Source of the DNA: JAICLV01 sp036380925
GTDB lineage: Bacteria; Actinomycetota; Actinomycetes; Acidothermales; Acidothermaceae
Direction of reading: 5' to 3'
NCBI GenBank assembly: GCA_036380925.1
Contig: DASVDW010000205.1
Span: 1 to 6,954, forward strand
DNA length: 6,954 bases
Below, one piece after another: positions 1-6,155 of the stretch; the stretch's first letter is position 1, and each line of letters begins with the position of its first letter. A model generated the notes under the pieces. That model was given only the letters and a program-made list of their open reading frames with translations, had not been told where the DNA came from and ran no database searches. A program made the position numbers and the translations under genes.

Positions 1-767
1 ACCTTGACGTCGTCGTCGAGCAGCAGGTCGAGCGCGAACCGCTGTTCCTTGTTGGCGGCCTTGAGGCCCCACACCGGCGGCAGCGACTCCAGCAAATGCA
101 ACGACCCGGCCCGCACGCGAGCGAGCGCGGACGACGTGCCCGACCGCAACACGGCAAACGTGTTCTCCACGACGTCGGACGCAGCCGGGATCCGCGACAC
201 CGGCACCAGGTGCTGCTCGAACAACTCCTCCGCGGCTTCGGCGTCCGCGTCGAGGTTGACCCACCCCTCCGGGCGGGCGTGCGCCGGCACCGCGTCGAGC
301 GGGTTGTGCTCGGCGGCGGCGAGCCCGACCGCGGCGGCGGTGAGCCGTAACGCGGTGTCGTTGGAAACGACGAGCACCGGACCGTCGTGCGGCGCCGCGG
401 CCGCAAGACCGAGGGCGGTTCCGACGATGCGATTGTCCGGGGTGTCGGCGTCGAGCCCGTGCTCGCGCAACAGCGCGGCTTGCACGCCGTTCACCTGCAT
501 TCGCACGGTGCCGCCGAGTTGGCGCTCGAACGGCTTGCTCAGGTCGCCGCCGGCCGCCAGCCGCAGCGCCTCGATGCGCCGCAGCACGTCGCGGGCCGCC
601 GCGCCCGCGGGATCGAGCCGCTTCTTCAGCCCGTCGAGTTCCTGGACGACGGTGAGCGGCAGCACCATGTCGGCGCCCAGGTACGCGTCGAAGATGCCTT
701 CGGGGTCGGACATCAGCGCCGAGGTGTCGAGCACGACGGTCTGCGCGGTCCGCGTGGCGTTCACCAT
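1..767 (-). CDS. phoH2: PIN-PhoH family protein, N-terminal part (3' end outside window)
   Basis: The visible 255 codons hold a complete PIN ribonuclease domain (about residues 10-150), a linker, and the first residues of a PhoH-type ATPase domain. The PIN acidic residues are visible: D14 in VVLDTSALM, E43 in VVQELDGLKKR, D111 in DTPDNRIVG and D137 in VVSNDTALR. The start of the PhoH domain is recognised at W233 by WGLKAANKEQRFALDLLL, which matches the family signature; its Walker motifs lie beyond the window edge. Family members are about 430 residues long and act as RNA helicase/ribonucleases in the cytoplasm (known for mycobacterial PhoH2). The ATG at 767 is chosen because GGGAGG lies six bases upstream (773-778). 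The gene is divergent from the CsbD gene. The PIN-PhoH assignment is firm; the physiological role here is inference. Confidence 0.9.
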   Translation of the reverse strand, partial: MVNATRTAQTVVLDTSALMSDPEGIFDAYLGADMVLPLTVVQELDGLKKRLDPAGAAARDVLRRIEALRLAAGGDLSKPFERQLGGTVRMQVNGVQAALLREHGLDADTPDNRIVGTALGLAAAAPHDGPVLVVSNDTALRLTAAAVGLAAAEHNPLDAVPAHARPEGWVNLDADAEAAEELFEQHLVPVSRIPAASDVVENTFAVLRSGTSSALARVRAGSLHLLESLPPVWGLKAANKEQRFALDLLLDDDVK

Positions 768-785
768 GTGCGCCTCCCGGTCGCG

Positions 786-950
786 GGCCCGGGCCGGCCG
801 CGCGGTCCCATCGACCTCATCGGCCTGCCCGACGAACTCCTGACCCGTCAGCTGCCCCGCTTGCGGACCTGGCACGCGCCCCACCCATCCTTCCCGCCAC
901 GTCGGCCGGCCGGTGGCCGCCGCCCTGTGCCCGATCGTGACCCGTATCGG
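786..950. other. Divergent intergenic region with short palindromes
   Basis: The 293 bases between the divergent phoH-like and csbD-like genes (768-1060) should hold both promoters. Two palindromes are visible here: a perfect 10-bp one at 786-795 (GGCCCGGGCC), just upstream of the phoH ribosome-binding site, and a 5-bp inverted repeat CCGAT/ATCGG spaced by 10 bases at 931-950. I see no convincing -10/-35 pair for the leftward gene. Either palindrome could be a protein site, but such short GC-rich palindromes arise readily by chance at this base composition. Confidence 0.2.
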
Positions 951-988
951 CGGGCGGGTGGGGGATGCCGCGCCGTCGGCCCAAGATC

Positions 989-1014
989 GTGTCGTCTGCG
1001 GCCGCGGTGGGTAG
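989..1014 (+). promoter_or_regulatory. Candidate SigB/SigF-type stress promoter for the csbD-like gene
   Basis: GTGT at 989-992 and GGGTAG at 1009-1014 are separated by 16 bases. This resembles the actinobacterial stress-sigma consensus (roughly GNNT or GTTT, 14-18 bases, then GGGTAT or GGGTAC), with the last base of the -10 box differing. Transcription would start near 1021, giving a leader of about 40 nt. CsbD in Bacillus subtilis is controlled by SigB, so the match fits the gene. A 7-bp stem (1006-1012 with 1017-1023, one G-T pair) overlaps the -10 box and could be an operator or chance. Confidence 0.4.
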
Positions 1015-1060
1015 GAACCCGCCACCAAGGACAACCGAAGTATCAAGGGAAGGGCTCACC

Positions 1061-1243
1061 ATGGGCGCCGTCGACAAGATGAAGAACGCCGCGCAGTCGG
1101 CGAAGGGCGATGTCAAGGACGCCGTGGGCCGGGCGACCGACGACCAGAGCATGGAGGCGGAGGGCAAGGCCGACAAGGCCGCGGGGTCGTTGAAGCAAGC
1201 CGGCGAGAAGGTGAAGGACGCCACGGGCGCGGTCAAGAAGTAG
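1061..1243 (+). CDS. CsbD-family small stress protein
   Basis: This is a 60-residue, lysine- and alanine-rich hydrophilic protein that begins MGAVDKMKNAAQSAKGDVKD. It has the repeated amphipathic K-x-K-G and A-x-G-K-A-D-K-A-x-G-S-L-K-Q-A pattern of the CsbD family and normal family length. It has no signal peptide or membrane segment, so it should be cytoplasmic. Family members are general-stress proteins of unknown biochemical function, SigB-dependent in Bacillus. The ATG at 1061 is preferred over upstream in-frame starts because AAGGGAAGGG (1045-1054) lies six bases before it and family similarity begins there. A stress-sigma-like promoter lies about 50-70 bases upstream. The gene ends 44 bases before the next rightward gene, so the two may be co-transcribed. 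Confidence 0.88.
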   Translation: MGAVDKMKNAAQSAKGDVKDAVGRATDDQSMEAEGKADKAAGSLKQAGEKVKDATGAVKK

Positions 1244-1287
1244 CAGCGGGCGGTGCGCGGCGGGGTTGGCCGTGGTCTCATAAGCGC

Positions 1288-1857
1288 GTGACGACCATCG
1301 AGGAGCCGGCGGCGGTCGATGAGCCGGCGAAGAGCGGCCCCGTCGCGCCGCCGCCTGCGCCGCTCGGGCGTTATGTCTCCGCCGACCGCGCGGGGGCCGC
1401 CGAGCTGCACACCGTGCGTCTGCTGAACCTGCCGATTTCATTGTTCTTGCGGGCGCGAGAGCATCATGACGACCTCATTCGCGAACTCACGCTGATGGCG
1501 ATTCGGCGCCACAGCGGCGAGGCGCCCGAGGTCAGCGAACGGCTGGCCGAACTCGTCGAGATCCTGGGTCGTCGCTACGGCGCGAGCGCGAGCCGCGCCG
1601 ACATTGTGCGGGACGCCGCCATCGAGCGCGGGGAGGCCTCGGTCGACTTGACGTATGAGGTGCCGAGCAGCATCTTGCCCGACCTCGCGCGGTTGAAAGA
1701 GTTGCTCGACGCGGCGGACGAATTTTGTCGCACCGAGCAGCTGTTGACGCTGCCGCGGACGCCGGAGATGGTCGCCTTCTCGCATTGGTACTGCGACGAA
1801 TTCCTCAATCAGATCAACGGATTGGCTCCGACACCGTGGACCGGCCCGCTGCAGTAG
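1288..1857 (+). CDS. Uncharacterised actinobacterial protein, possibly linked to stress-sigma regulation
   Basis: This 189-residue protein starts with GTG. It has a Pro/Ala/Glu-rich, probably disordered N-terminus (about 1-35), then a mostly helical body. Recognisable segments are HTVRLLNLPISLFLRAREHH (41-60), a DDLIRELTLMAIRR helix, a helix near 130-150, and a C-terminal block with FSHWYCDEFLNQINGLAPTPW (164-184). From memory, the LPxxLFLxxxEHHDDLxRE and WxxxEfxxQIxGxxPTPW patterns occur in unannotated actinobacterial proteins found near RsbW-type kinases and SpoIIE phosphatases; I could not check this. No signal peptide, membrane segment or catalytic motif is visible. The ribosome-binding site before 1288 is weak. 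GTG at 1414 is an in-frame alternative but would remove the start of the conserved part. It is possibly co-transcribed with the CsbD gene and converges on the response regulator gene 10 bases away. Confidence 0.8.
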   Translation: MTTIEEPAAVDEPAKSGPVAPPPAPLGRYVSADRAGAAELHTVRLLNLPISLFLRAREHHDDLIRELTLMAIRRHSGEAPEVSERLAELVEILGRRYGASASRADIVRDAAIERGEASVDLTYEVPSSILPDLARLKELLDAADEFCRTEQLLTLPRTPEMVAFSHWYCDEFLNQINGLAPTPWTGPLQ

Positions 1858-1870
1858 GCGGCGCCCGCTA
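1855..1870. terminator. Small hairpin spanning two convergent stop codons
   Basis: The rightward 189-residue gene stops at 1855-1857 and the leftward response regulator stops at 1868-1870, leaving 10 bases between. The stretch TAGGCGG (1855-1861) can pair with CCGCTA (1865-1870) around a CGC loop, with one bulged G, so both stop codons lie in the stem. It could work as a weak bidirectional terminator, but it is short and has no T-tract, so it may be coincidental. Confidence 0.2.
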
Positions 1871-2473
1871 GAGCCATCCGTTGTCCTCGGCCACCCGCAA
1901 CGCCTCCACCCGGTTGCGGGTGCCTGTCTTCGAAATCGCTGACGACAAGTAGTTCCGCACGGTGCCTTCGCTGAGAAAAAGCAGCTTCGCGATGTCCGCG
2001 ATGGTCGCGCCATCGCGGGCGGCGGACAGCGCGTCGCGTTCTCGAGCGGTGAGCGGGCTGCTGCCGCCCGCCAACGTCGCGGCCGCAAGGTCCGGGTCGA
2101 CGACCCGCTCGCCGCGCGCGACCCGACGCACCGCCTCGGCGAGCTGCTCCGCCGGCGCGTCCTTCACGACGAACCCGAGCGCGCCGGCCTCCATGGCACG
2201 CCGCAGATAGCCGGCGCGACCGAACGTCGTCACGATCATCACCTTGCAGGACGGCACTTCACTGCGCAGCGCGGCTGCGGCGGCGAGCCCGTCAAGACCG
2301 GGCATCTCGACATCGAGCATCGCCACGTCAGGCATGAGCTCGCGCGCGGTCGCGACCACCTGGTCTCCCCGCGCGACCTCGGCGACCACCGCGAGGTCGG
2401 ACTCCAGATTCAGCAGGGCGGCGAGCGCGCCACGCACCAAGTGCTGATCGTCGGCCATCAGGATGCGGATCAT
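1868..2473 (-). CDS. DesR/NarL-type response regulator
   Basis: This is a complete 201-residue response regulator. The receiver domain (about 1-120) has the acidic pair D8-D9, phosphoacceptor D54 in VAMLDVEMPGLDG, switch residue T82 and conserved K104 in FVVKDAP. The LuxR-type helix-turn-helix domain (about 138-200) includes PLTARERDAL, TIADIAKLLFLSEGTVRNYL and NRVEALRVAEDNGW. The MIRILMADDQHLVRGALAALL start, TTFGRAGYLRRAMEAGALG and the GTVRNYLS recognition helix closely match Bacillus DesR-type regulators. The ATG overlaps the kinase stop codon (ATGA), which fixes the start and suggests coupled translation. It should be phosphorylated by the upstream kinase and regulate the ABC operon; the target is inferred from context. 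No fatty-acid desaturase gene is nearby, so a true Des role is not supported. Confidence 0.93.
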   Translation of the reverse strand: MIRILMADDQHLVRGALAALLNLESDLAVVAEVARGDQVVATARELMPDVAMLDVEMPGLDGLAAAAALRSEVPSCKVMIVTTFGRAGYLRRAMEAGALGFVVKDAPAEQLAEAVRRVARGERVVDPDLAAATLAGGSSPLTARERDALSAARDGATIADIAKLLFLSEGTVRNYLSSAISKTGTRNRVEALRVAEDNGWL

Positions 2474-3657
2474 GGCACTTCGACCCGCAAACGGAACCCA
2501 CCCGTGTCGCCGGGACCGGCGGTCAGCGTGCCCCCGAGTGCCGCGGCCCGCTCGGCGAGACCCGACAGCCCGTTCCCCCGCGCCGCGTCGCCGCGGCCAC
2601 TCGGCACACCGGTTCCGTCGTCCACGATTTCGATCGCCCGGCCGGTGAGCGAAATCCGAACTCGCTTCGCGCGAGCATGCCGGACGACGTTGGTCACGCC
2701 CTCGCGCACCACCCAGCCGAACAAACCTCCGAGATCAGCCGGCACGTCGTCGACCACGCCCGGCAGGTCGGCGCGAACTCCGGCTGCGGCAAGCACCTCT
2801 CGCGCCGTCGCGAGCTCGGTGGCGAGCCGCACCTCGCGATAACCAGCGACGGCCGTGCGGGTGTCGGCCAGCGATTCACGGGCCAACTGCTCGACTTGGG
2901 CGATCTCGTGCGCCGCGCGGGCGGGGTCGGAGTCGATGAGTCGCTTCGCAAGCGCGGACTTCACCGTGATCGTGGTGAGGGAGTGGCCGAGCAGGTCGTG
3001 CAAATCGCGCGCGATCCGCAACCGCTCGCGCTCGGCCGCCATCTGCGCGACCTCTTCACGCGCGACCGCCAACTCCTGGTTGGCGCGAACCAGCCTGGTG
3101 AACGCGAAAACCGCAACCGACGCGAGCGCCACCGCGACGCCGGTCGACCAGTCGAGGTCGTGCACGTGCCATGACGGGATGTACCGCGGCACGACGGTCG
3201 CCACGACCGCCAACCCACCGGCGACGGCAAACGCCGGGCGGGTCGGCAACAACACGATGGTCGCGGCCGCGACGAAGACCCACGCGGTCAACCCGCTCAC
3301 ACCGATGACCGCCGTCTCGGCCATCGACAAGCCAAACAGCGTCGCGCACACGAGCACGGCCCGCCGCACCGATCCACGGCCGTACCACGCCGTGGGCACG
3401 AGGAAGAGGTACGCCCACGCGAACGCGGCGAGCAAAGCGGTGCCGGCGACGCTCGCGGCCAACCGGTGGTCTGTCCACGCTTGGCCCAACGGGCTCAACA
3501 GGTACACCAGCCAAAGGCCGCCGCCGCGCCGCCAATTCCTGGCGCCGCCGCGCTTGGCGTCGAGCGCACCGGAAGCCGAAGATGCATCGCCTTTGCCGCC
3601 GCCGATCGTCGACGGCTCCAGCGCCAGTGGCGACGCCTGATCGGTTCGCGCGCTCAC
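2470..3657 (-). CDS. DesK-type membrane sensor histidine kinase
   Basis: This 395-residue membrane kinase starts at GTG 3657. It has a polar N-terminal tail (1-47), about five or six hydrophobic segments (roughly 48-190), a coiled linker (about 190-212), a HisKA_3 domain with phosphoacceptor H220 in RIARDLHDLLGHSLTTI, and an ATPase domain. The N box is REGVTNVVRHA (318-328), the G1 box is VDDGTG (345-350), and the glycine-rich lid is GNGLSGLAERAAALGG (361-376). There is no extracytoplasmic sensor domain, so sensing is probably within the membrane, as in DesK, LnrJ and YvfT. The GTG is chosen because AGGCGG lies five bases upstream and the permease ends eight bases before it; the longer frame to 3747 would overlap the permease by 82 bases and encode an atypical Arg/Gly-rich tail. 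The gene overlaps the regulator start by 4 bp. Confidence 0.92.
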   Translation of the reverse strand: MSARTDQASPLALEPSTIGGGKGDASSASGALDAKRGGARNWRRGGGLWLVYLLSPLGQAWTDHRLAASVAGTALLAAFAWAYLFLVPTAWYGRGSVRRAVLVCATLFGLSMAETAVIGVSGLTAWVFVAAATIVLLPTRPAFAVAGGLAVVATVVPRYIPSWHVHDLDWSTGVAVALASVAVFAFTRLVRANQELAVAREEVAQMAAERERLRIARDLHDLLGHSLTTITVKSALAKRLIDSDPARAAHEIAQVEQLARESLADTRTAVAGYREVRLATELATAREVLAAAGVRADLPGVVDDVPADLGGLFGWVVREGVTNVVRHARAKRVRISLTGRAIEIVDDGTGVPSGRGDAARGNGLSGLAERAAALGGTLTAGPGDTGGFRLRVEVP

Positions 3658-3665
3658 GCGTCCGC

Positions 3666-4394
3666 CTAGACGCGCTTGGTGTCTCGTTGATAAGCGCGGG
3701 CGGCGAGCACCGCGAGCACCGCCGTCCAGGCAGCGACCACCAGCCACCCGGTGCTGGTCCAGGCGTCCTCACCTACCAACTCGTGGCCCGCTTGCACCAG
3801 CCAATACGTAGGTGTCGCCTGCGAGACGTCGTGCATGAAGCCATGCGCTCCGCCGACCGGGCCCCACGCGCCACCGAGGAAGGCCAGGATCGACACGCCG
3901 CCGCCCAGCACCGGTCCGATCGAGTCCGGCGTGAACATGTGGCCGACGAAAATTCCTAATGCGGCGAAAGGAACGAGCCCGACCGCGACGAGAAGCGCCA
4001 TGTGCGCGACTCGACCCGCCTCCAAATGGACCCCCAGCGTCAAACCAGCGGCAAAGAGCAGCACCAAGGTGATGACCGCCATCAAGTATCCGGTGGCGAC
4101 CTTCGCCCTGAAATACTGCCGCGGCGTGAGTGGCGTGAGCCGCAACTGCCGATTCCAACCCGCCTGGCGCTCACTGGCGATTCGGCCACCGGCCGAGATC
4201 ATCGCCATCATCGTGCCGAACGACGCCATGCCGGCGAGGTAATACGTCGCGAACGGTATGCCGCCGAGTTCCTGATGCCGGTTTGTGCCCGCGATCAGGT
4301 AGAAGAAGACAAGCGGAAACGCGAGCGTGAAGATGAAGAAGCGCCGATTGCGCAACGTGCGCAGCAGCTCGTAGCGAAGGTAGGTGGCGTTCAC
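3666..4394 (-). CDS. ABC-2 type transporter permease
   Basis: This 242-residue integral membrane protein has six predicted hydrophobic segments, near 19-36, 47-69, 101-121, 129-151, 159-179 and 215-233. It opens with NATYLRYELLRTLRNRRFF, the cytoplasmic lead-in typical of ABC-2 permeases. The loop ERQAGWNRQLRLTPLTPRQY (75-94) is the conserved ABC-2 coupling segment between helices two and three. It should pair as a homodimer with the upstream ATPase to export a lipid, peptide or hydrophobic drug. The substrate cannot be read from sequence. The GTG start at 4394 overlaps the ATPase stop (GTGA), indicating translational coupling. Length and topology match permeases of two-component-linked modules such as YvfS and LnrM/LnrN. 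Confidence 0.92.
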   Translation of the reverse strand: MNATYLRYELLRTLRNRRFFIFTLAFPLVFFYLIAGTNRHQELGGIPFATYYLAGMASFGTMMAMISAGGRIASERQAGWNRQLRLTPLTPRQYFRAKVATGYLMAVITLVLLFAAGLTLGVHLEAGRVAHMALLVAVGLVPFAALGIFVGHMFTPDSIGPVLGGGVSILAFLGGAWGPVGGAHGFMHDVSQATPTYWLVQAGHELVGEDAWTSTGWLVVAAWTAVLAVLAARAYQRDTKRV

Positions 4395-5317
4395 GAGAGG
4401 TCCTCTGAGGTTCGGTCACCGGTGAGCAGCAGAAAGGCTTGCTCAAGTCCCGCGCCCGAGATCTCTATGTCGCAGGCGGCGGGGTAAGCGGTCAGCAACG
4501 CGCGGATCGCGGCGTCGGAATCAGTGCAGTGCAACACCACCGCCTCGCCTCGGCGGTCTGCGCTTTTCACGCCGTCCAACGACGTCAACGCCTCGACGTC
4601 GACACCGGGCAACGTCGCGCGAATCGTGCGCAACCCGACGGTCGCCTTGATCTCGGTGGCCGGCCCATCGGCGACGATCCGACCGCGCGCCATCAAGACG
4701 ATCCGATCGGCATACGTGTCGGCTTCTTCGAGGTAGTGGGTGGCGAAGACGATCGTTTTGCCGGACGCCGCGATGCGACGCACCGAGTTCCAGAACAGAT
4801 GACGTCCTTCGACGTCCATGGCGACCGTGGGCTCGTCGAGCACCAGCAAGTCGGGGTTGGAGATCAGCGCGATCGCCGCCCGCACCCGTTGAGTCTGCCC
4901 ACCAGACAATTTGTTCGTGCGGCGACCGACGATGTCGTGCAATCCGGTGACGTCGACGACGTCGTCAACAGCCGCCGGGTTGGGGTACAAGGAGGCCATC
5001 ATCGTGAGCAACTCGCGCACGGTCAGATCGCGAATCAGCTCGCCGGTTTGCAGCATCGCCCCGATCGCGCCGCGTTGCACGGCTTGGTCGGGCGTCATCC
5101 CGAACACCCGGACGTCGCCGGCGTCGGGTTTGCCCAAGCCGAGCAGCAGGTCGATCGTGGTCGACTTGCCGGCGCCGTTGGGACCGAGCAGCGCGACGGT
5201 CTCCCCAGGCGCGACGACAAGGTCGACGCCGTCGACCGCGCGAACCGGCCCGAAGCTCTTCGTCAGGCCGCGCAGGCTGATCCCAGCCGACGCCACCGCG
5301 GACTCAGTGATCGTCAT
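4391..5317 (-). CDS. ABC-2 transporter ATP-binding subunit
   Basis: This is a complete 308-residue ATPase. Walker A is GPNGAGKST (45-53), the Q-loop glutamine is Q90, the signature is LSGGQ (137-141), Walker B is LLVLDEP (157-163) with catalytic E162, and the switch histidine is H194 in FATHYLEEAD. The C-terminal tail (about 225-308) is the extra domain common in drug- and lipid-export ATPases of the DrrA/CcmA/YvfR type. All catalytic residues are intact. The ATG at 5317 is preceded by AGGA seven bases upstream within AGGACAGGA. As the first gene of the four-gene operon, it overlaps the permease by 4 bp. The protein acts at the inner face of the membrane with that permease. The signature LSGGQTQR has T where many relatives have K or R, which is minor variation. 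Confidence 0.95.
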   Translation of the reverse strand: MTITESAVASAGISLRGLTKSFGPVRAVDGVDLVVAPGETVALLGPNGAGKSTTIDLLLGLGKPDAGDVRVFGMTPDQAVQRGAIGAMLQTGELIRDLTVRELLTMMASLYPNPAAVDDVVDVTGLHDIVGRRTNKLSGGQTQRVRAAIALISNPDLLVLDEPTVAMDVEGRHLFWNSVRRIAASGKTIVFATHYLEEADTYADRIVLMARGRIVADGPATEIKATVGLRTIRATLPGVDVEALTSLDGVKSADRRGEAVVLHCTDSDAAIRALLTAYPAACDIEISGAGLEQAFLLLTGDRTSEDLS

Positions 5318-5389
5318 GCGTCAATCCTGTCCTATCGCCAGGTGGCGCGGGCAGTGTCGGCCGTCCGGTCTGCGGCATGACATGCGTCA
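5315..5389. repeat. Two copies of CATGCGTCA flanking the ABC operon promoter region
   Basis: The 9-mer CATGCGTCA occurs exactly at 5381-5389, inside the inverted repeat, and again at 5315-5323, where it includes the reversed ATG start of the ABC ATPase. The copies are in the same orientation, 66 bases apart, and each is followed by a similar TCC-containing flank. This could be a pair of regulator half-sites, with the downstream one able to block initiation, or a coincidence. Confidence 0.3.
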
Positions 5390-5390
5390 T
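5375..5390. promoter_or_regulatory. Overlapping inverted repeats upstream of the ABC/two-component operon
   Basis: Two perfect inverted repeats overlap here: GCATG-A-CATGC at 5375-5385 and ATGAC-ATGC-GTCAT at 5377-5390. They lie 58-73 bases upstream of the ABC ATPase start, in the 106-base gap after ideR. This placement and symmetry suit a dimeric regulator such as the operon's own DesR-type protein, which would make the operon autoregulated. The site does not resemble the IdeR iron box. No functional assignment is possible from sequence alone. Confidence 0.45.
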
Positions 5391-5423
5391 CCCAAAACGT
5401 TGACGCGGCAAGCTTTTCTTGGG

Positions 5424-6143
5424 TCACGCCGGGTCGGCGGCCAGCCCACGCTCCGGGTCGCGCACAAACACGTGCGAGGCGGTGAGGTCGTCGATCTCGA
5501 CCGCGTCGCCATCGCGACCGATCACCACCCGGCCCTCCCGACGAGCGATCGGCACCGGCAGGTTGGGGCGCAACCCGGCCCGTCGCAACCGCGACATCAA
5601 CGCGGTGTCGGACTGGATTGGCTCCCCGATCCGTCGGACGACGACACTGTCCGCGGTGTCGACGACGGCGTTGAGCGGGACGAGCCCCTCCCGGAACTCC
5701 ACCTCGTCGCCGCGTTCGCCAAGCTCCGCCAGGCCGGGAATCGGGTTGCCGTAAGGCGACTCCGTCGGGTGCCCGAGCACCTCGATCAGCCGCCGCTCGA
5801 CGGCCTCGCTGATCACGTGCTCCCAGCGACACGCCTCCTCGTGGACGAACTCCCATTCGAGTCCGATGACGTCGACCAGCAGGCGTTCGGCGAGCCGGTG
5901 CTTGCGCATGACCCGAGTCGCGTGCGTGCGCCCCTCGGGAGTGAGCTCCAGCCGGCGGTCGCCCTCGACCTTGACCAGCCCGTCGCGCTCCATGCGGGCG
6001 ACGGTCTGCGACACCGTGGGGACGCTTTGCCCGAGGCGCTCGGCGATCCGCGCCCGCAGCGGCACCGCGCCCTCTTCTTCCAACTCGAAGATGGTGCGCA
6101 GATACATTTCGATGGTGTCGATCAAGTCGTGCCGCTGGTTCAC
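5424..6143 (-). CDS. ideR: Iron-dependent regulator IdeR/DtxR
   Basis: This 239-residue metal-dependent repressor has the IdeR domain order. The winged-helix DNA-binding domain is about residues 7-72, with PLRARIAERLGQ and PTVSQTVARMERDGL. The metal-binding/dimer domain is about 73-145, with VMRKHRLAERLLVDVIGLEW and EEACRWEHV. A C-terminal SH3-like domain runs from about 155 to 230. Primary-site ligands M13, C105, E108 and H109 and ancillary ligands H82, E86, H101, E174 and Q177 are all present, equivalent to IdeR M10, C102, E105, H106, H79, E83, H98, E172 and Q175. It should bind DNA when loaded with Fe2+. The GTG at 6143 gives the usual N-terminus, and a -10-like CACAAT sits six bases before it, suggesting a leaderless message. 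Alternatives are ATG 6161 and GTG 6167, neither with a good ribosome-binding site. The neighbouring efe remnants fit an iron theme. Confidence 0.93.
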   Translation of the reverse strand: MNQRHDLIDTIEMYLRTIFELEEEGAVPLRARIAERLGQSVPTVSQTVARMERDGLVKVEGDRRLELTPEGRTHATRVMRKHRLAERLLVDVIGLEWEFVHEEACRWEHVISEAVERRLIEVLGHPTESPYGNPIPGLAELGERGDEVEFREGLVPLNAVVDTADSVVVRRIGEPIQSDTALMSRLRRAGLRPNLPVPIARREGRVVIGRDGDAVEIDDLTASHVFVRDPERGLAADPA

Positions 6144-6149
6144 GCCTCG

Positions 6150-6155
6150 ATTGTG
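6150..6155 (-). promoter_or_regulatory. Candidate -10 box for leaderless ideR transcription
   Basis: On the minus strand CACAAT (four of six matches to TATAAT) ends six bases before the GTG at 6143, so transcription would begin at the start codon itself. Leaderless messages are common in actinobacteria. A TTGACG at 6189-6184 is too far away (28 bases) to be its -35 box. Confidence 0.3.

Noticed and set aside
4..843. 279-codon plus-strand frame at the left end
   Set aside because: It is a Ser/Ala/Arg-rich shadow of the PIN-PhoH gene, which has clear catalytic residues on the minus strand.
965..1060. Upstream extension of the CsbD gene
   Set aside because: The extra residues do not belong to the family and would remove the ribosome-binding site at 1045-1054 from use.
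817..1441. Two minus-strand frames across the CsbD gene
   Set aside because: They are antisense to CsbD and the start of the 189-residue gene. Their sequences are low-complexity, while both plus-strand genes make better proteins.
3658..3747. Longer start for the sensor kinase, 30 residues upstream
   Set aside because: It would overlap the permease gene by 82 bases and encode an Arg/Gly-rich tail. GTG 3657 has AGGCGG five bases upstream and sits just after the permease stop.
5319..5370. Housekeeping promoter CCGACA and GATAGG for the ABC operon
   Set aside because: The match to consensus is poor and the implied start would fall beyond the ribosome-binding site, leaving it outside the transcript.
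5405..5420. AAGCTT-centred short repeat after ideR as a terminator
   Set aside because: The stem is only 4 bp (CAAG/CTTG) and no stable hairpin with a T-tract forms on the minus strand.
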